Shown: positions 35,361 through 46,448, counted from the stretch's first letter. The stretch: DNA of 49,993 nt from Pseudomonadota bacterium (GCA_023954855.1 JAGSGY010000038.1:1-49993), one strand, 5' to 3'. Notes: a model not told the origin generated them from the letters alone. Translations and numbers: made by a program.

Positions 35361-36886
35361 GTCGCCTACCCCTGTTGCTTGCCCTTATGCTCGGCGCATG
35401 CGGCGAAACCGAAGTCGGTCACGGCCATGCCCACGGCCCCGACGGTTCGCATGCCGACCCCAGCGAGGACGATGGGACGACCCTGGCCGTGACCCGCTGG
35501 GCAGACGGCCACGAGTTCTTCGCCGAGTTCGATGGCCCCGTCGCAGGTCACGCCGTCGGCTACGCAGCACACGTCACCCAGCTGACCGGCTTCGCGGCCG
35601 CTACCACCGGCTCTCTGCAGCTCCGCTTCGAGCAGGATGGCTTCGCCGTTGAGTCGCACACCGACCCCAAGGTCGCGCGCCCCGGCGTGTTCATCGGCGA
35701 GCTCACCGGTCCGGCGAAGCCCGGCAAGTACGCGCTCATCGCGAGCTACACCGATGGGGAGACCCGCGCCGAGTGGCGAATCGACGACGTGGTGGTCGGG
35801 CAGGGACGCGCACCCCAAGTCGAGGCCGAGCCGGAGGGTGAGGTCGGGTTCCTGAAGGAGTCGCAGTGGCAGGTGCCCTTCGCTGTACAGGCCGCCAGCG
35901 TGCAGCCGCTGTCCCCGGTGCTCGCCGTCGCGGCGACGGTCCGATCCGCCCCTTCCTCCACCGCAGTGGTCGCTGCACCCGCCGATGGCCTCGTTGCCTG
36001 GGCCGGCGACCTTCCGGTTCCTGGCCGCCGAGTGAAGCGAGGTGAACGACTTGCGACCTGGCTTCCCGTTGGGGAGTCGGCTGACTACGCCAAGCGCCAA
36101 GCCGACCTGGCCTCAGCCCAAGTGGCCCTCGACCTCGCCGAGAAGGAGCTCAGCCGTATCGAAGAGCTCCACGGCAATGACCTCGTCTCGGAGCGACGAC
36201 TCGAAGAAGCGCGCGGAGCCGAACAGTCGGCACGCGCCGGGCTCGTCTCTGGAGAGCGACGCCTGCGCGCTTTGACCACATCGGGATCGGGTGCAGTACC
36301 GGTCGTCTCGCCGGCGGATGGCCTCATCGTGCACGTCGGCCCGGCCCATGGGGAGGCGGTTTCCGCCGGTGACAGCCTCGTCCGTGTGGCCTCTGGCAGC
36401 GCGGTACTTCTCGAAGGCCACGTGCATGAACGAACGGCGGGAGAGCTCGGGAACGTCGCCTCGCTCTCGGTCCACCGCGGTGACTGGGACGAGCCTCGGG
36501 ACCTGCTCTCCGCGGGTGGACGCCTGCTCACCGACGTGCTGGTCTTTGATGAGCACACGCTCTCCGCACCGGTGGCCGTGCTCGTCGAGAACGACGTCGG
36601 TCTAGGTACCGGAGACCTCGTCGAGTTGCAGATCGGCGTGGGCGAGCCCACCCCGCGACTCACCATTCCCCGCTCTGCCGTCGTCGAGATCAACGGACAG
36701 GACATCGTCTTCGTGCAGAAGACCGGCGAGTCCTTCGCGCGCCGCCGGGTCACGCTCGGCGAAGCCGACCCCACGTTGGTCGAGGTGCTCACGGGCATCG
36801 AGGCCGGCGAGAAGGTCGTCACCACCGGCGGCTACGACATTCACGTCGCCGCACTTTCAGGGACTCTCGAGTCCCACGCGCACTGA
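35357..36886 (+). CDS. RND efflux adaptor (CzcB/CusB-like) lipoprotein with His-rich N-terminus
   Basis: This is a 509-residue periplasmic membrane-fusion protein. The N-terminus is a lipoprotein signal (MSRLPLLLALMLGACG, lipid Cys15) followed by a His/Asp-rich stretch (HGHAHGPDGSHAD) suitable for metal binding. An extra beta domain fills about 40-170. Then come the barrel-sandwich lipoyl half-motifs (APADGLVAWAGDLPVPG and SPADGLIVHVGPAHGEAV), separated by a hairpin of coiled helices (ADLASAQVALDLAEKELSRIEEL), and a C-terminal beta barrel ending SHAH. Adaptors join the RND pump to the channel and may load metal onto it. The metal is not predictable from sequence; Cu/Ag, Zn, Co or Ni are possible. 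It overlaps the channel gene and lies seven bases before the pump gene. Confidence 0.93.
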   Translation: MSRLPLLLALMLGACGETEVGHGHAHGPDGSHADPSEDDGTTLAVTRWADGHEFFAEFDGPVAGHAVGYAAHVTQLTGFAAATTGSLQLRFEQDGFAVESHTDPKVARPGVFIGELTGPAKPGKYALIASYTDGETRAEWRIDDVVVGQGRAPQVEAEPEGEVGFLKESQWQVPFAVQAASVQPLSPVLAVAATVRSAPSSTAVVAAPADGLVAWAGDLPVPGRRVKRGERLATWLPVGESADYAKRQADLASAQVALDLAEKELSRIEELHGNDLVSERRLEEARGAEQSARAGLVSGERRLRALTTSGSGAVPVVSPADGLIVHVGPAHGEAVSAGDSLVRVASGSAVLLEGHVHERTAGELGNVASLSVHRGDWDEPRDLLSAGGRLLTDVLVFDEHTLSAPVAVLVENDVGLGTGDLVELQIGVGEPTPRLTIPRSAVVEINGQDIVFVQKTGESFARRRVTLGEADPTLVEVLTGIEAGEKVVTTGGYDIHVAALSGTLESHAH

Positions 36887-36893
36887 GGCAGGC

Positions 36894-39800
36894 ATGTGGA
36901 ATGCCCTGATTCGCTGGTCGCTGGACCACCGCCCCGCCGTGCTCGCCATGGCCGCGTTCTTGCTCGCTTGGGGAAGCTGGACCACCACGTCGCTGCCCGT
37001 CGACGTGCTTCCCGACGTGAACGCACCGACCGTCACCGTGCTCACCGAGACGCACGGCATGGCACCCGACGAGGTGGAGACGCTGGTCACCGTGCCCCTC
37101 GAGACGGCACTGAACGGCACGCCGGGCCTCCGCCGTCTGCGCTCTTCTTCCGGCATCGGCATCAGTGTGGTCTGGGCCGAGTTCGACTGGGACACCGACC
37201 CCTACCGCGCCCGCCAGTCGATCACTGAGCGGCTTCAGGTCGCGCAGCTCCCGCCCGACTTGCCACCTCCGGTCCTTGCCCCCATGTCCTCGATCATGGG
37301 CGAGATCTTGTTTCTCGGACTGACCGGCGACGCCGACACCGACCCGATGGACGTGCGTGATTTCGCAGACTGGGAGCTTCGGCGACGCCTGCTCGGCATT
37401 CCCGGCGTGGCTCAGGTCACCCCCATCGGCGGAGAGCTCCGTCAGGTACAAGTCGAGCTCGACCCCGGCGCCATGGAGCGCGTCGGCCTCGGTCATCGCC
37501 AGGTCCTCGAGGCCCTCGACGGCGCCAGCGAGAACGCACCCGGCGGCTTCATCACGAGCGGCCACAGCGAGTACCTGGTTCGCGCGATTGGACGCGCAGA
37601 GACCCTCGAGGACCTCGGTCACATCGTCGTGGGACGGGTCGAGGATGTCCCGATCTTCCTGCATCAGGTCGCCGAGGTCCGGCAGGGCGCTGCTCTCTCA
37701 CGCGGCACCGCTGCCATCAACGGCATCCCGGGCGTGGCCCTCGCCGTACAAAAGCAGCCAGAGGCCAACACCCTCGCCCTGACCGCAGCCATCGACGACG
37801 CGCTCGACGACCTCGAGGCCTCGGTTCCGGACGGAATGACGCTGCACCGCCAAGGCTTTCGCCAAGCGCGCTTCATCGAGACCGCCATTGGCAACGTCCG
37901 CACGCACTTGATGGAGAGCGCGGTCTTCGTCACCCTGCTGCTGATGATGTTCCTCGCGAACTGGCGCACCACCGTCATCTCGCTGCTCGCGCTCCCGCTG
38001 TCTCTTCTCGCGGGCGTCCTCACCCTGTGGGCCCTCGGCATCGGCTTCAACACCATGACTCTCGGCGGCCTCGCCATCGCGATTGGCGCGCTGGTCGACG
38101 ACGCCATCATCGACGTCGAGAACGTGTACCGGCGCCTGCGCCTGCGCGCCTCGATGCCCGAGCACGAGCGCCCCGAGCTGCTCGACACGGTCTACGAGGC
38201 CTCGGTCGAGATTCGCAGCTCCATCGTCTACGCCACCGCAATCATCGTGGTCGTCTTCTTGCCGCTGTTCTTCTTCAGTGGTCTGGAAGGGCGCCTGCTC
38301 GCCCCCCTCGGAACAGCCTACGTCGCCAGCCTGCTCGCTTCGCTCGTCGTGGCGGTGACGGTCACACCGGTGCTGTGCAGCCTGCTGCTCACCGACGTGC
38401 CGGCCGGAGAGGAGGAAGCCGACTCGCGCGTCGTGCGCTGGCTCAAGCGCGCGTATCGACCCCTGCTGCGCGGTGCCCTGCGGCGACCCCGCCGGGTCAT
38501 GGGCCTCTCAGCCTTGGGCGCGGTCATCGCCTTGGGCATCCTGCTCAGCTTCGGACGCTCCTTTCTCCCGACCTTCAACGAAGGCGCGTTCACGCTGGCA
38601 GCGGCCACCCCTCCCGGCACACCCCTCGAGCAATCCGACGCGACGGTTCGCCGGCTCGAGGAACGGGTCACCGCCTTGCCGATCGTCGAAGCCGTCGTCC
38701 GACGCACAGGCCGAGCCGAGCGCGACGAACACGCCCAGGACGTGCAGTTCTCGGAGCTCGAAGTGACCGTCTCTCCAGAGGTCAGCCGCACCGAAGCTGC
38801 CGCAGCCCTACGCGAGGCTGCGAACGTGCCAGGGCTCGTCGTGAGCGTCGGCCAACCCATCGGCCACCGCATCGAGCACATGCTCTCCGGCGTGAAGACG
38901 TCGCTCGCCATCAAGGTCTTCGGCGACGACCTCGGGGAGCTCCGTCTCGCGGCCCAACAGGTCGAGCAATCGGTCGCGGGCATTGAAGGACTCGTCGATC
39001 TGTCGGTCGAGCAGCAGACCGAGGTGCCACAGGTCACCATTCGCCCGCGCTTCGGCCCGCTCGCCGTCTTGGGCCTCACGCCAGGGGAGCTCGCCGAGTG
39101 GGTCGAGACCGCACTGGTCGGACACCCCGTTGGCCAGTGGTGGCAGGGCGGCCGCTCCTATGACCTAGTCGTGCGCTACCCGGCGAGCTTCCGGAAGGAC
39201 TTGACGGCGTTGCGTGGCGCGCCCATCGACGTCGACGCCGAGCGGGTGACTGCGCTGGACCAAGTCGCTCGCGTCGACCGCACCTTGGGGCCGAACCTGA
39301 TCCAACGCGAGAACGCCAAGCGCCGTATCGTCGTGATGGCCAACGTCTCTGGCCGAGACATCGCCAGCGTGACCCGCGAGATTCGCGCGGCCCTGCCCGA
39401 GCTCGGCGGGGGCATGTACGTCGACATCGGCGGTCAGGCGGCCAGCGAAGAGAAGGCCACCCGGACCATCGCGACCCTCTCGGTGATCGCGATTATCGTG
39501 ATGTTCGGCTTGCTCGTGTCTGCCCTTGGTTCGGTGCGCGATGCCGGCGTGGTGATGGTGAACCTTCCACTCGCGCTCATCGGAGGCGTGCTGGTCGTCG
39601 CGACAAGTGGAGGCGTGCTCTCGGTGGCCTCGTTGGTCGGCTTCATCACCCTGTTCGGCATCGCGACCCGCAACGGCATCTTGCTCGTGACCCACTACCA
39701 CCACCTGATCCGCGCCGAGCACGCGACCCTCGCCGACGCGGTCCTCCGGGGAAGCGAGGAGCGCCTGGTCCCCGTGCTGATGACCGCACTCGGCACCGCG

Positions 39801-39968
39801 CTCGCACTCGTCCCGATTGCCGTCGCCGCGGGCGAGCCGGGCAACGAGATCCAAGCCCCGATGGCGGCCGTTATCCTCGGAGGACTCGCGTCCTCCACGC
39901 TTCTTGTCCTGCTCGTGCTGCCCGTTCTGTACGTTCGCTTCGGCCGACCTCCTGGAGAACCCACATGA
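36894..39968 (+). CDS. HME-type RND efflux pump (CzcA/CusA-like)
   Basis: This is a 1024-residue inner-membrane pump with the twelve-helix duplicated RND layout, two large periplasmic loops, and N-terminus WNALIRWSLDHRPAVLAM. The helix-4 motif is AIGALVDDAIIDVEN, with Asp402 and Asp403 in the proton-relay position, as in heavy-metal RND pumps; other family signs are DVLPDVNAPTVTVLTETHGMAPDEVE and the second-half FGIATRNGILLVTH. It drives metal ion export by proton influx, taking substrate from periplasm or cytoplasm. The copper-specific Met triad of CusA is not obvious to me, so the ion is left open. It is followed by the His-rich lipoprotein gene with an ATGA overlap. Confidence 0.95.
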   Translation: MWNALIRWSLDHRPAVLAMAAFLLAWGSWTTTSLPVDVLPDVNAPTVTVLTETHGMAPDEVETLVTVPLETALNGTPGLRRLRSSSGIGISVVWAEFDWDTDPYRARQSITERLQVAQLPPDLPPPVLAPMSSIMGEILFLGLTGDADTDPMDVRDFADWELRRRLLGIPGVAQVTPIGGELRQVQVELDPGAMERVGLGHRQVLEALDGASENAPGGFITSGHSEYLVRAIGRAETLEDLGHIVVGRVEDVPIFLHQVAEVRQGAALSRGTAAINGIPGVALAVQKQPEANTLALTAAIDDALDDLEASVPDGMTLHRQGFRQARFIETAIGNVRTHLMESAVFVTLLLMMFLANWRTTVISLLALPLSLLAGVLTLWALGIGFNTMTLGGLAIAIGALVDDAIIDVENVYRRLRLRASMPEHERPELLDTVYEASVEIRSSIVYATAIIVVVFLPLFFFSGLEGRLLAPLGTAYVASLLASLVVAVTVTPVLCSLLLTDVPAGEEEADSRVVRWLKRAYRPLLRGALRRPRRVMGLSALGAVIALGILLSFGRSFLPTFNEGAFTLAAATPPGTPLEQSDATVRRLEERVTALPIVEAVVRRTGRAERDEHAQDVQFSELEVTVSPEVSRTEAAAALREAANVPGLVVSVGQPIGHRIEHMLSGVKTSLAIKVFGDDLGELRLAAQQVEQSVAGIEGLVDLSVEQQTEVPQVTIRPRFGPLAVLGLTPGELAEWVETALVGHPVGQWWQGGRSYDLVVRYPASFRKDLTALRGAPIDVDAERVTALDQVARVDRTLGPNLIQRENAKRRIVVMANVSGRDIASVTREIRAALPELGGGMYVDIGGQAASEEKATRTIATLSVIAIIVMFGLLVSALGSVRDAGVVMVNLPLALIGGVLVVATSGGVLSVASLVGFITLFGIATRNGILLVTHYHHLIRAEHATLADAVLRGSEERLVPVLMTALGTALALVPIAVAAGEPGNEIQAPMAAVILGGLASSTLLVLLVLPVLYVRFGRPPGEPT

Positions 39969-40462
39969 CTCTCTTCCTCGCCCTACTGCTCGCCTGCGGA
40001 CCCACAGAAGAAGAACCGCATGGGCACGACCACGACGCCCCGGCGGCGCACGAGCACGAAGCCGACCACGCGCATGGTGACGAAGCCCACCACGACACCC
40101 CCGCAGGTCCTGAGCCTGCCGCCATCGGCGAGCGCTCCATGCGCATCGAGCCGACCGCGACCACGTTGCGCGTCGTGCTCACCGAGGCGGACGGCAAGCC
40201 TGCGACGACCGCCGGCGAGGCCAAGGTCGTGCTCACCGGCACCGGTGAGGAGGAACAGCGCCTCGTGCTCACTCCCGACGGAGAGGCCTGGACGGCACCG
40301 GCCAACGCCGAGGGCGCCAAGGGCTACACCGCCGTCGTCAGCGTCGAGATCGACGGCGTCACCGAGGTCGCTCGCTTCGCCTGGGGTGACGTCCCTGCCC
40401 CGAAGACCCACGACCACGGCGACGGCGGGCACGACCACGGCGACGGGGACCACGCGCACTAG
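39965..40462 (+). CDS. small His-rich lipoprotein of the metal efflux cluster
   Basis: This is a 165-residue predicted lipoprotein (MTLFLALLLACG, lipid Cys11). It has a His/Glu/Asp-rich block at about 18-45 (PHGHDHDAPAAHEHEADHAH), a beta-sandwich-like middle of about 90 residues (MRIEPTATTLRVVLTEADGK), and a second His-rich tail (HDHGDGGHDHGDGDHAH) at the C-terminus. His-rich tracts bind Zn, Ni, Co or Cu. It overlaps the pump gene as ATGA, so it belongs to the cluster and probably acts as a periplasmic metal buffer or chaperone. I know no named family for it. Confidence 0.85.
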   Translation: MTLFLALLLACGPTEEEPHGHDHDAPAAHEHEADHAHGDEAHHDTPAGPEPAAIGERSMRIEPTATTLRVVLTEADGKPATTAGEAKVVLTGTGEEEQRLVLTPDGEAWTAPANAEGAKGYTAVVSVEIDGVTEVARFAWGDVPAPKTHDHGDGGHDHGDGDHAH

Positions 40463-40472
40463 CGGCCCCGCT

Positions 40473-40484
40473 CGCCCTAGGGCG
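40473..40484. terminator. 12-base palindrome between convergent genes
   Basis: CGCCCTAGGGCG is perfectly palindromic and sits in the 98-base gap between the His-rich lipoprotein gene and the convergent FG-GAP lipoprotein gene. It may be part of a bidirectional terminator; no T-tract is present. Confidence 0.3.
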
Positions 40485-40560
40485 CCGCGTAGGTTGGGCT
40501 TGTGCGCTGGGGGCACCGGCAATGCCACGGGGCCGGCTCAACATCCGTGAGGCGTACTAC

Positions 40561-42342
<1,782 letters not shown>

Positions 42343-42387
42343 CCGGGCGCACTCCGAGGATCAAGGTACCACTCAATCAGAAGCCAC

Positions 42388-44844
42388 CTAGAACGCAGCT
42401 GACCATGTATTCGCCTCGACGTTCCAGATGTGCTTCACCGGCAGCGTGTCGCCGATAATCACAGACTGCACGCTCGAAGACCCATCGTGCGCGAGCTTCA
42501 ACTCATGTGTACCAATCGCCACATCCAAGCGTGCAGGCGTTCGGCCAACGTCCTTGCCATCGAGCGAGACAGTCGCCCCCATCGGCACCGAGCCGATCAT
42601 GATCTGGATGGTCCGTGAATCATCCGCGAGGCGCTTCTCGCAGGTCTCCGCCGATCCGGCCGCAGAGATGCACAGGTCGAAGGCCACGCTCTTGTCCCGC
42701 CCCAGCCGCACCAAGTAGTCGGACCACTCGGCCGCGTACTCCACGGTAACTGCTCGTCGCGGGCCAGCGGCCTCCTTGCCATCCGTCTCGAGCACCATCA
42801 TCCACGCTTGGTACGAAGCCCGAGCTCGAATACGGTATGCAGTCTCAACGTTGTTGACGAAAGCGGCTCGCTTCCACACCGTGCGACGCTCGAGTGCTCG
42901 TTCCGCCCATGTGATGGCCTCGTCGAGGTTCGCGACGGTGCCACCCTTCTTGTAGAGGTGGGTGGCGAAGGCCAAGGTCATGTCGGGGTCCGACTGGGTG
43001 ACCTCTGTGAAGAAGTAGCGTTGGTCCCTCTCGTACGCAGCACAACCGCCACCCGCGCTGCACGTCACGCTGCCTTGCACGAGCACAATACGTCCCGCTT
43101 TGTCCTGCAGGGTCTGAGCGACCCCGTCGTTGCGCATCAGCCCATCCAGGCAAGCCACCTGGGCGTGGCTCAGCGTCCCGGTACCGGCCGCAAGCTCCAG
43201 TTCCGCCTGGGCGCCACAATCTTCGAGTGACACAACGTGCTCCGCCGGATTGGGGGGTCCCCCCTCTGCAACAGGAGCCGGTGAGGCGACCGGGGGAGCG
43301 TCATCCACGGTAACCACAGCCGGTTCAGGACCCGCACTGCCCAAGGGCTCAGGGACGTCTGGAACCGCCTCGACTGAAGGCTCTTCGACTGCCGCTGGTT
43401 CTAACGGCACATGCAGCGCCTCGGCGACAGCCGCGTCCTCGGTGGCGTCGTTCGGGCCCGACAGCGACCAGCCCAGCGCGCCTGCGCCAAGCAAGGCCAC
43501 CACGCCCAGCCCGAGAACGACCGCAGCACCCACTGCAAGCATGATTCCGCTACCGCGCCCGGGTGGCGGAGGTGACGCACTCTCGGCCGGCACGGGTGCC
43601 GAATCGGCCGCAACCGGCTGACTTGGCTCACTGGCCCCTCCTCCTCGGGGGCCGGTCGACGACGGTGGACTGTTGCGCTCAAAGTGACTGCGACCCGGCG
43701 CACCGCCCTCGGGAGGCGGGTCATCGATGCCACTCAGCTCATCACTCGAACTCATCACCGTCCAATTGGCTCGAGGCGCGGCGGGAGGAGGGGCAGAAAT
43801 GTCCGGCTCTTCCTCGGCGAGCTCCGCCACATCTGCCTTCGACCGGCTCATTGAGAACGAGCTCTCAGACACGGTCTGCCCGGCGAACGGACCGCCGTGG
43901 TCGTGCGGCTCCGGCCAGTCGTGCGTCCGTGCCCAAGCCCGAAGTGAGCTACCAGGAAGGTGTGGGCCAAGTGCCTCACAGGCCGTCATCAGCTCATGAG
44001 CCCCGATGCGTTCATCGGCCTCGTAGGCGAGCATGTGATGGAGCACGTCAAGCAGGTCGGTGGGCAGCTGTCCGAGCGCATCGAGCCTTGGCATGACCCA
44101 ATCCGCATGCCGGTCTCGCTCAAAGGCCATGGTGTAGAGCGACTTCATTCCCAAGTCACCGAAGAGCCGCTGACCTGTGATGCCCTCGTAGAGGACGCAC
44201 CCCAAGGCGAACACGTCACTCTCCGGCCGGGGATGCGCCTTGTCGTCAAAGCGTTCCGGCGCCATGTAGGGAAAGCTGCCGATGACCGCGTTGGTTTGAG
44301 TCTTTGCCTCTCGGTCCGAGTGCTTGGCTCGAGCGATTCCAAAGTCGAGGAGCTTCACGTCCCCCCGAACGCCAACCCGAATGTTCGCTGGCTTGATGTC
44401 GCGGTGGACCAGGTGCAGCGGTGAGCCGTCCGGTCCGCTCGATGAATAGGCCGCATCGAGAGCGTCGGCGATCTGACCGACAAGGTCAATCAGCGCACGG
44501 GGCGAGATTGGCGGGTCAGAGCGGATGCACTCCTCAAGATCCGCGCCCTCTACATACTCCGCGACGAGTCCCACCCGCCCCTGCAACAGGACGAGATCGT
44601 GCACCTTTGGAATCGTCGGATGACGGAGGGCAGCGAGAAGTCGCGCCTCGTCCCGAAGGCGTTGTACGGCCTGAGAACGCGGATCCACGGAATCGAGAAG
44701 CACCTTGACGGCCACCTGGCTTCGAAGGCCGCCGGGGCTCGTCATGTCCGCGAGATAGACCTCGCCAAACCCACCCCGTCCCAAGCAGAGACGAAAGTGG
44801 AACGTACGACGGTCCATACGAGTGTCGGTGGGGCGCATGGTCAT
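42388..44844 (-). CDS. Ser/Thr protein kinase with membrane segment and PEGA domain
   Basis: I place the start at ATG 44844 (ATG at 44838 is also possible), giving 818 residues. The N-terminal kinase has GRGGFGEVY, catalytic Lys47 in VAVKV, HRDIKPAN with Asp149, DFGIA with Asp167, and MAPER. A Pro/Ser-rich linker leads to one membrane helix (AVVLGLGVVALLGAGALGW, near residue 480), so the kinase is cytoplasmic and the rest periplasmic. The periplasmic part has Cys residues (VSLEDCGA, ACLDGLM, SVTCSAGGGC) and ends in a PEGA domain (IQIMIGSVPMGATVSLDGK). Myxobacterial kinases of this form sense envelope signals. It is in a same-strand run with a PEGA-like membrane protein and an FG-GAP lipoprotein. 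Confidence 0.93.
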   Translation of the reverse strand: MTMRPTDTRMDRRTFHFRLCLGRGGFGEVYLADMTSPGGLRSQVAVKVLLDSVDPRSQAVQRLRDEARLLAALRHPTIPKVHDLVLLQGRVGLVAEYVEGADLEECIRSDPPISPRALIDLVGQIADALDAAYSSSGPDGSPLHLVHRDIKPANIRVGVRGDVKLLDFGIARAKHSDREAKTQTNAVIGSFPYMAPERFDDKAHPRPESDVFALGCVLYEGITGQRLFGDLGMKSLYTMAFERDRHADWVMPRLDALGQLPTDLLDVLHHMLAYEADERIGAHELMTACEALGPHLPGSSLRAWARTHDWPEPHDHGGPFAGQTVSESSFSMSRSKADVAELAEEEPDISAPPPAAPRANWTVMSSSDELSGIDDPPPEGGAPGRSHFERNSPPSSTGPRGGGASEPSQPVAADSAPVPAESASPPPPGRGSGIMLAVGAAVVLGLGVVALLGAGALGWSLSGPNDATEDAAVAEALHVPLEPAAVEEPSVEAVPDVPEPLGSAGPEPAVVTVDDAPPVASPAPVAEGGPPNPAEHVVSLEDCGAQAELELAAGTGTLSHAQVACLDGLMRNDGVAQTLQDKAGRIVLVQGSVTCSAGGGCAAYERDQRYFFTEVTQSDPDMTLAFATHLYKKGGTVANLDEAITWAERALERRTVWKRAAFVNNVETAYRIRARASYQAWMMVLETDGKEAAGPRRAVTVEYAAEWSDYLVRLGRDKSVAFDLCISAAGSAETCEKRLADDSRTIQIMIGSVPMGATVSLDGKDVGRTPARLDVAIGTHELKLAHDGSSSVQSVIIGDTLPVKHIWNVEANTWSAAF

Positions 44845-44903
44845 CACTCTACATCGGGAAAGACATGACCGGGCTCCGCCCCTGGTCAGGCGGCGCCCGG
44901 CCG

Positions 44904-45782
44904 CTACCAGCGTCCCGTGAGCCTCACGCCGGTCGGCCCCATTCCGATCGAGGCCTGCTTCTTGGGCGTGAATCCCAGCGCTACGAGGCCCACGCCCACT
45001 CCAACCACTCCCCAGCCCGCGGTGTTTGCCACGAGCAGAGCCGTCCCCTTGGTCGAGCTGCGCTCCGTTCCGCTGGCCATCGACCACGTGCCCGCGGCCG
45101 CTCCGGCTCCAACAGCCGCAGTGGCGAGCCCTGCGACTAGAAGACCCGTCTTCCTCGGGCGCTTCACGGCGGGCTCCGAGGCCGCTCCAACCGCGACAGG
45201 TTCCGTGACCAGTTCCTCGGTCACCACGGGTACCAAGCTCGCAGGCACGCCGATCTTCACCGCCGATCCGACCTCAACTCCGACAGCCTTCGCCCACCTG
45301 ACTTCTTTCGCGTCCGGGCCAATCTGAAGCAGGTGAGGCCCCGACGGAAGCGGCCCTTCGAGTTCGGAGCGCGCGCCGTCGATCCACACGAGCCAGCCGC
45401 CCGGCAGTGCGGGGATACTAAGCTCTCCCTCGCCGGCAGGCGTCGCCGCAGCCCAGACAGCCTTGAACTCATCGCCAAAGGCCGCCTCGAAGAACGTGCC
45501 ATCGGCACCCCGAGCCGACGCCAAGTAGCGATCGCGCGACACAGAGTCGCCGTCGTATTCAAATCGCGCTGCGCGAATCAGGTGCATGCGCGCAGCCTGG
45601 GCGGGGCTCGCGGGCGTCGTACAACCGAAACCCTTCTCGGCCTCAAGCAAGTAGGTGTCCGCCTCGGCAAAGCCAAACTGCAAAACGGCGTCTCTCGCCC
45701 AGGTGAGGTTGCGGTCGGGATCGGGACACTCGTCCTGGGCGACTGCTACCGTCGCAAGCAATGCCAGAAGGCTAAGGACCAC
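44904..45782 (-). CDS. membrane protein with PEGA-like segment, upstream of the kinase
   Basis: I choose the GTG at 45782 because GAGGAGG lies about five bases upstream; the longer TTG start at 45809 has no such site. The 292-residue protein has a signal peptide (LSLLALLATVAVAQ), a helical TPR-like N-terminal part with two Cys (DECPDP and GFGCTTP), a PEGA-like beta segment at about 125-175 (GGWLVWIDGARSELEG, LPSGPHLLQIG), and two hydrophobic segments near the C-terminus (GLLVAGLATAAVGAGAAAG and GWGVVGVGVGLVALG). It likely spans the inner membrane. It precedes the PEGA kinase by 59 bases on the same strand, so a shared signalling role is likely. No named family. Confidence 0.75.
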   Translation of the reverse strand: MVLSLLALLATVAVAQDECPDPDRNLTWARDAVLQFGFAEADTYLLEAEKGFGCTTPASPAQAARMHLIRAARFEYDGDSVSRDRYLASARGADGTFFEAAFGDEFKAVWAAATPAGEGELSIPALPGGWLVWIDGARSELEGPLPSGPHLLQIGPDAKEVRWAKAVGVEVGSAVKIGVPASLVPVVTEELVTEPVAVGAASEPAVKRPRKTGLLVAGLATAAVGAGAAAGTWSMASGTERSSTKGTALLVANTAGWGVVGVGVGLVALGFTPKKQASIGMGPTGVRLTGRW

Positions 45783-46109
45783 ACGTCCTCCTCGGGAAAC
45801 CTGGCCCAACGGCGTCGAAGGACTCAGCAGACTCGTCCACGAGCCTACCCCATCGGTGCGACGGAAAGGTCACGGACATCGACCGGTTGTTACGGCAGGG
45901 TCGTGCAGCGCCGCCGAGACCTAGCCAACCGTGTGTGCACTCCACGCGCGCGACGAGGGAGCAACGCCCATCACCCAGTTGCCTGACCATCGACACCCGG
46001 GGCGCCGGCGGACGCTCGCCGCATCAGGGACTCGCAGGGGGAACCCCACGCCCCTCCCCGTCTTGCCCCGAGCCCCAGCCGCTTCTTAGACTCTGGCGAG
46101 GAGGAGTCC
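45783..46109. other. 327-base intergenic region between divergent genes
   Basis: This gap lies between the PEGA-like protein gene (minus) and the VOC gene (plus) and must contain both promoters. Besides the GAGGAGG of the minus gene and GGAGGAG of the plus gene I see no clear promoter boxes, RNA gene or significant repeat. Confidence 0.5.
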
Positions 46110-46448
46110 GTGCGTCTTCAAGGAATCATCGTCTTCGCAAAGGACTTCAAGTCCGTGCTCGCCTTCTACCGCGACGGCTTGGGCCTGACCCCGGTCGCCG
46201 AGCAGCCCTTCGACCCGCGCAAGTTCTTCCAGTTCGAGGAGGGCATCTCGATCCACTCCGCGGGAACGCCCACGGGGAGCAAGAACAAGATGGTCTTCGA
46301 GGTCGAGAGCCTGCGCGAAGCCCGAGAGCGGCTGGTCCGCTACGGAAAGCGAGTGAGGAAGATCGAGCCCTTCACCGGCATCGACGTCTTCGACGTGCGT
46401 GACCCCGAGGGCAACCGCGTGCAGGTCATGGGCCCCTACGACCCCTAG
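46110..46448 (+). CDS. VOC (glyoxalase/bleomycin-resistance-like) protein
   Basis: This is a 112-residue single-domain protein starting at GTG after GAGGAG. It has the vicinal-oxygen-chelate pattern: GIIVFAKDFKSVLAFYRDGLGLTPV at the N-terminus and the C-terminal FDVRDPEGNRVQVMGPYDP. Family members are metal-dependent dioxygenases, isomerases or binding proteins. The usual N-terminal metal His is not seen where expected (GIIVF), so a metal site is uncertain and a binding or unknown role is possible. It is convergent with acnA. Confidence 0.85.
   Translation: MRLQGIIVFAKDFKSVLAFYRDGLGLTPVAEQPFDPRKFFQFEEGISIHSAGTPTGSKNKMVFEVESLREARERLVRYGKRVRKIEPFTGIDVFDVRDPEGNRVQVMGPYDP

Noticed and set aside
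36833-36852. A third CTACGACATT-like repressor site
   Set aside because: The right arm does not complete the inverted repeat, and the bases code for the conserved end of the adaptor. Probably chance.
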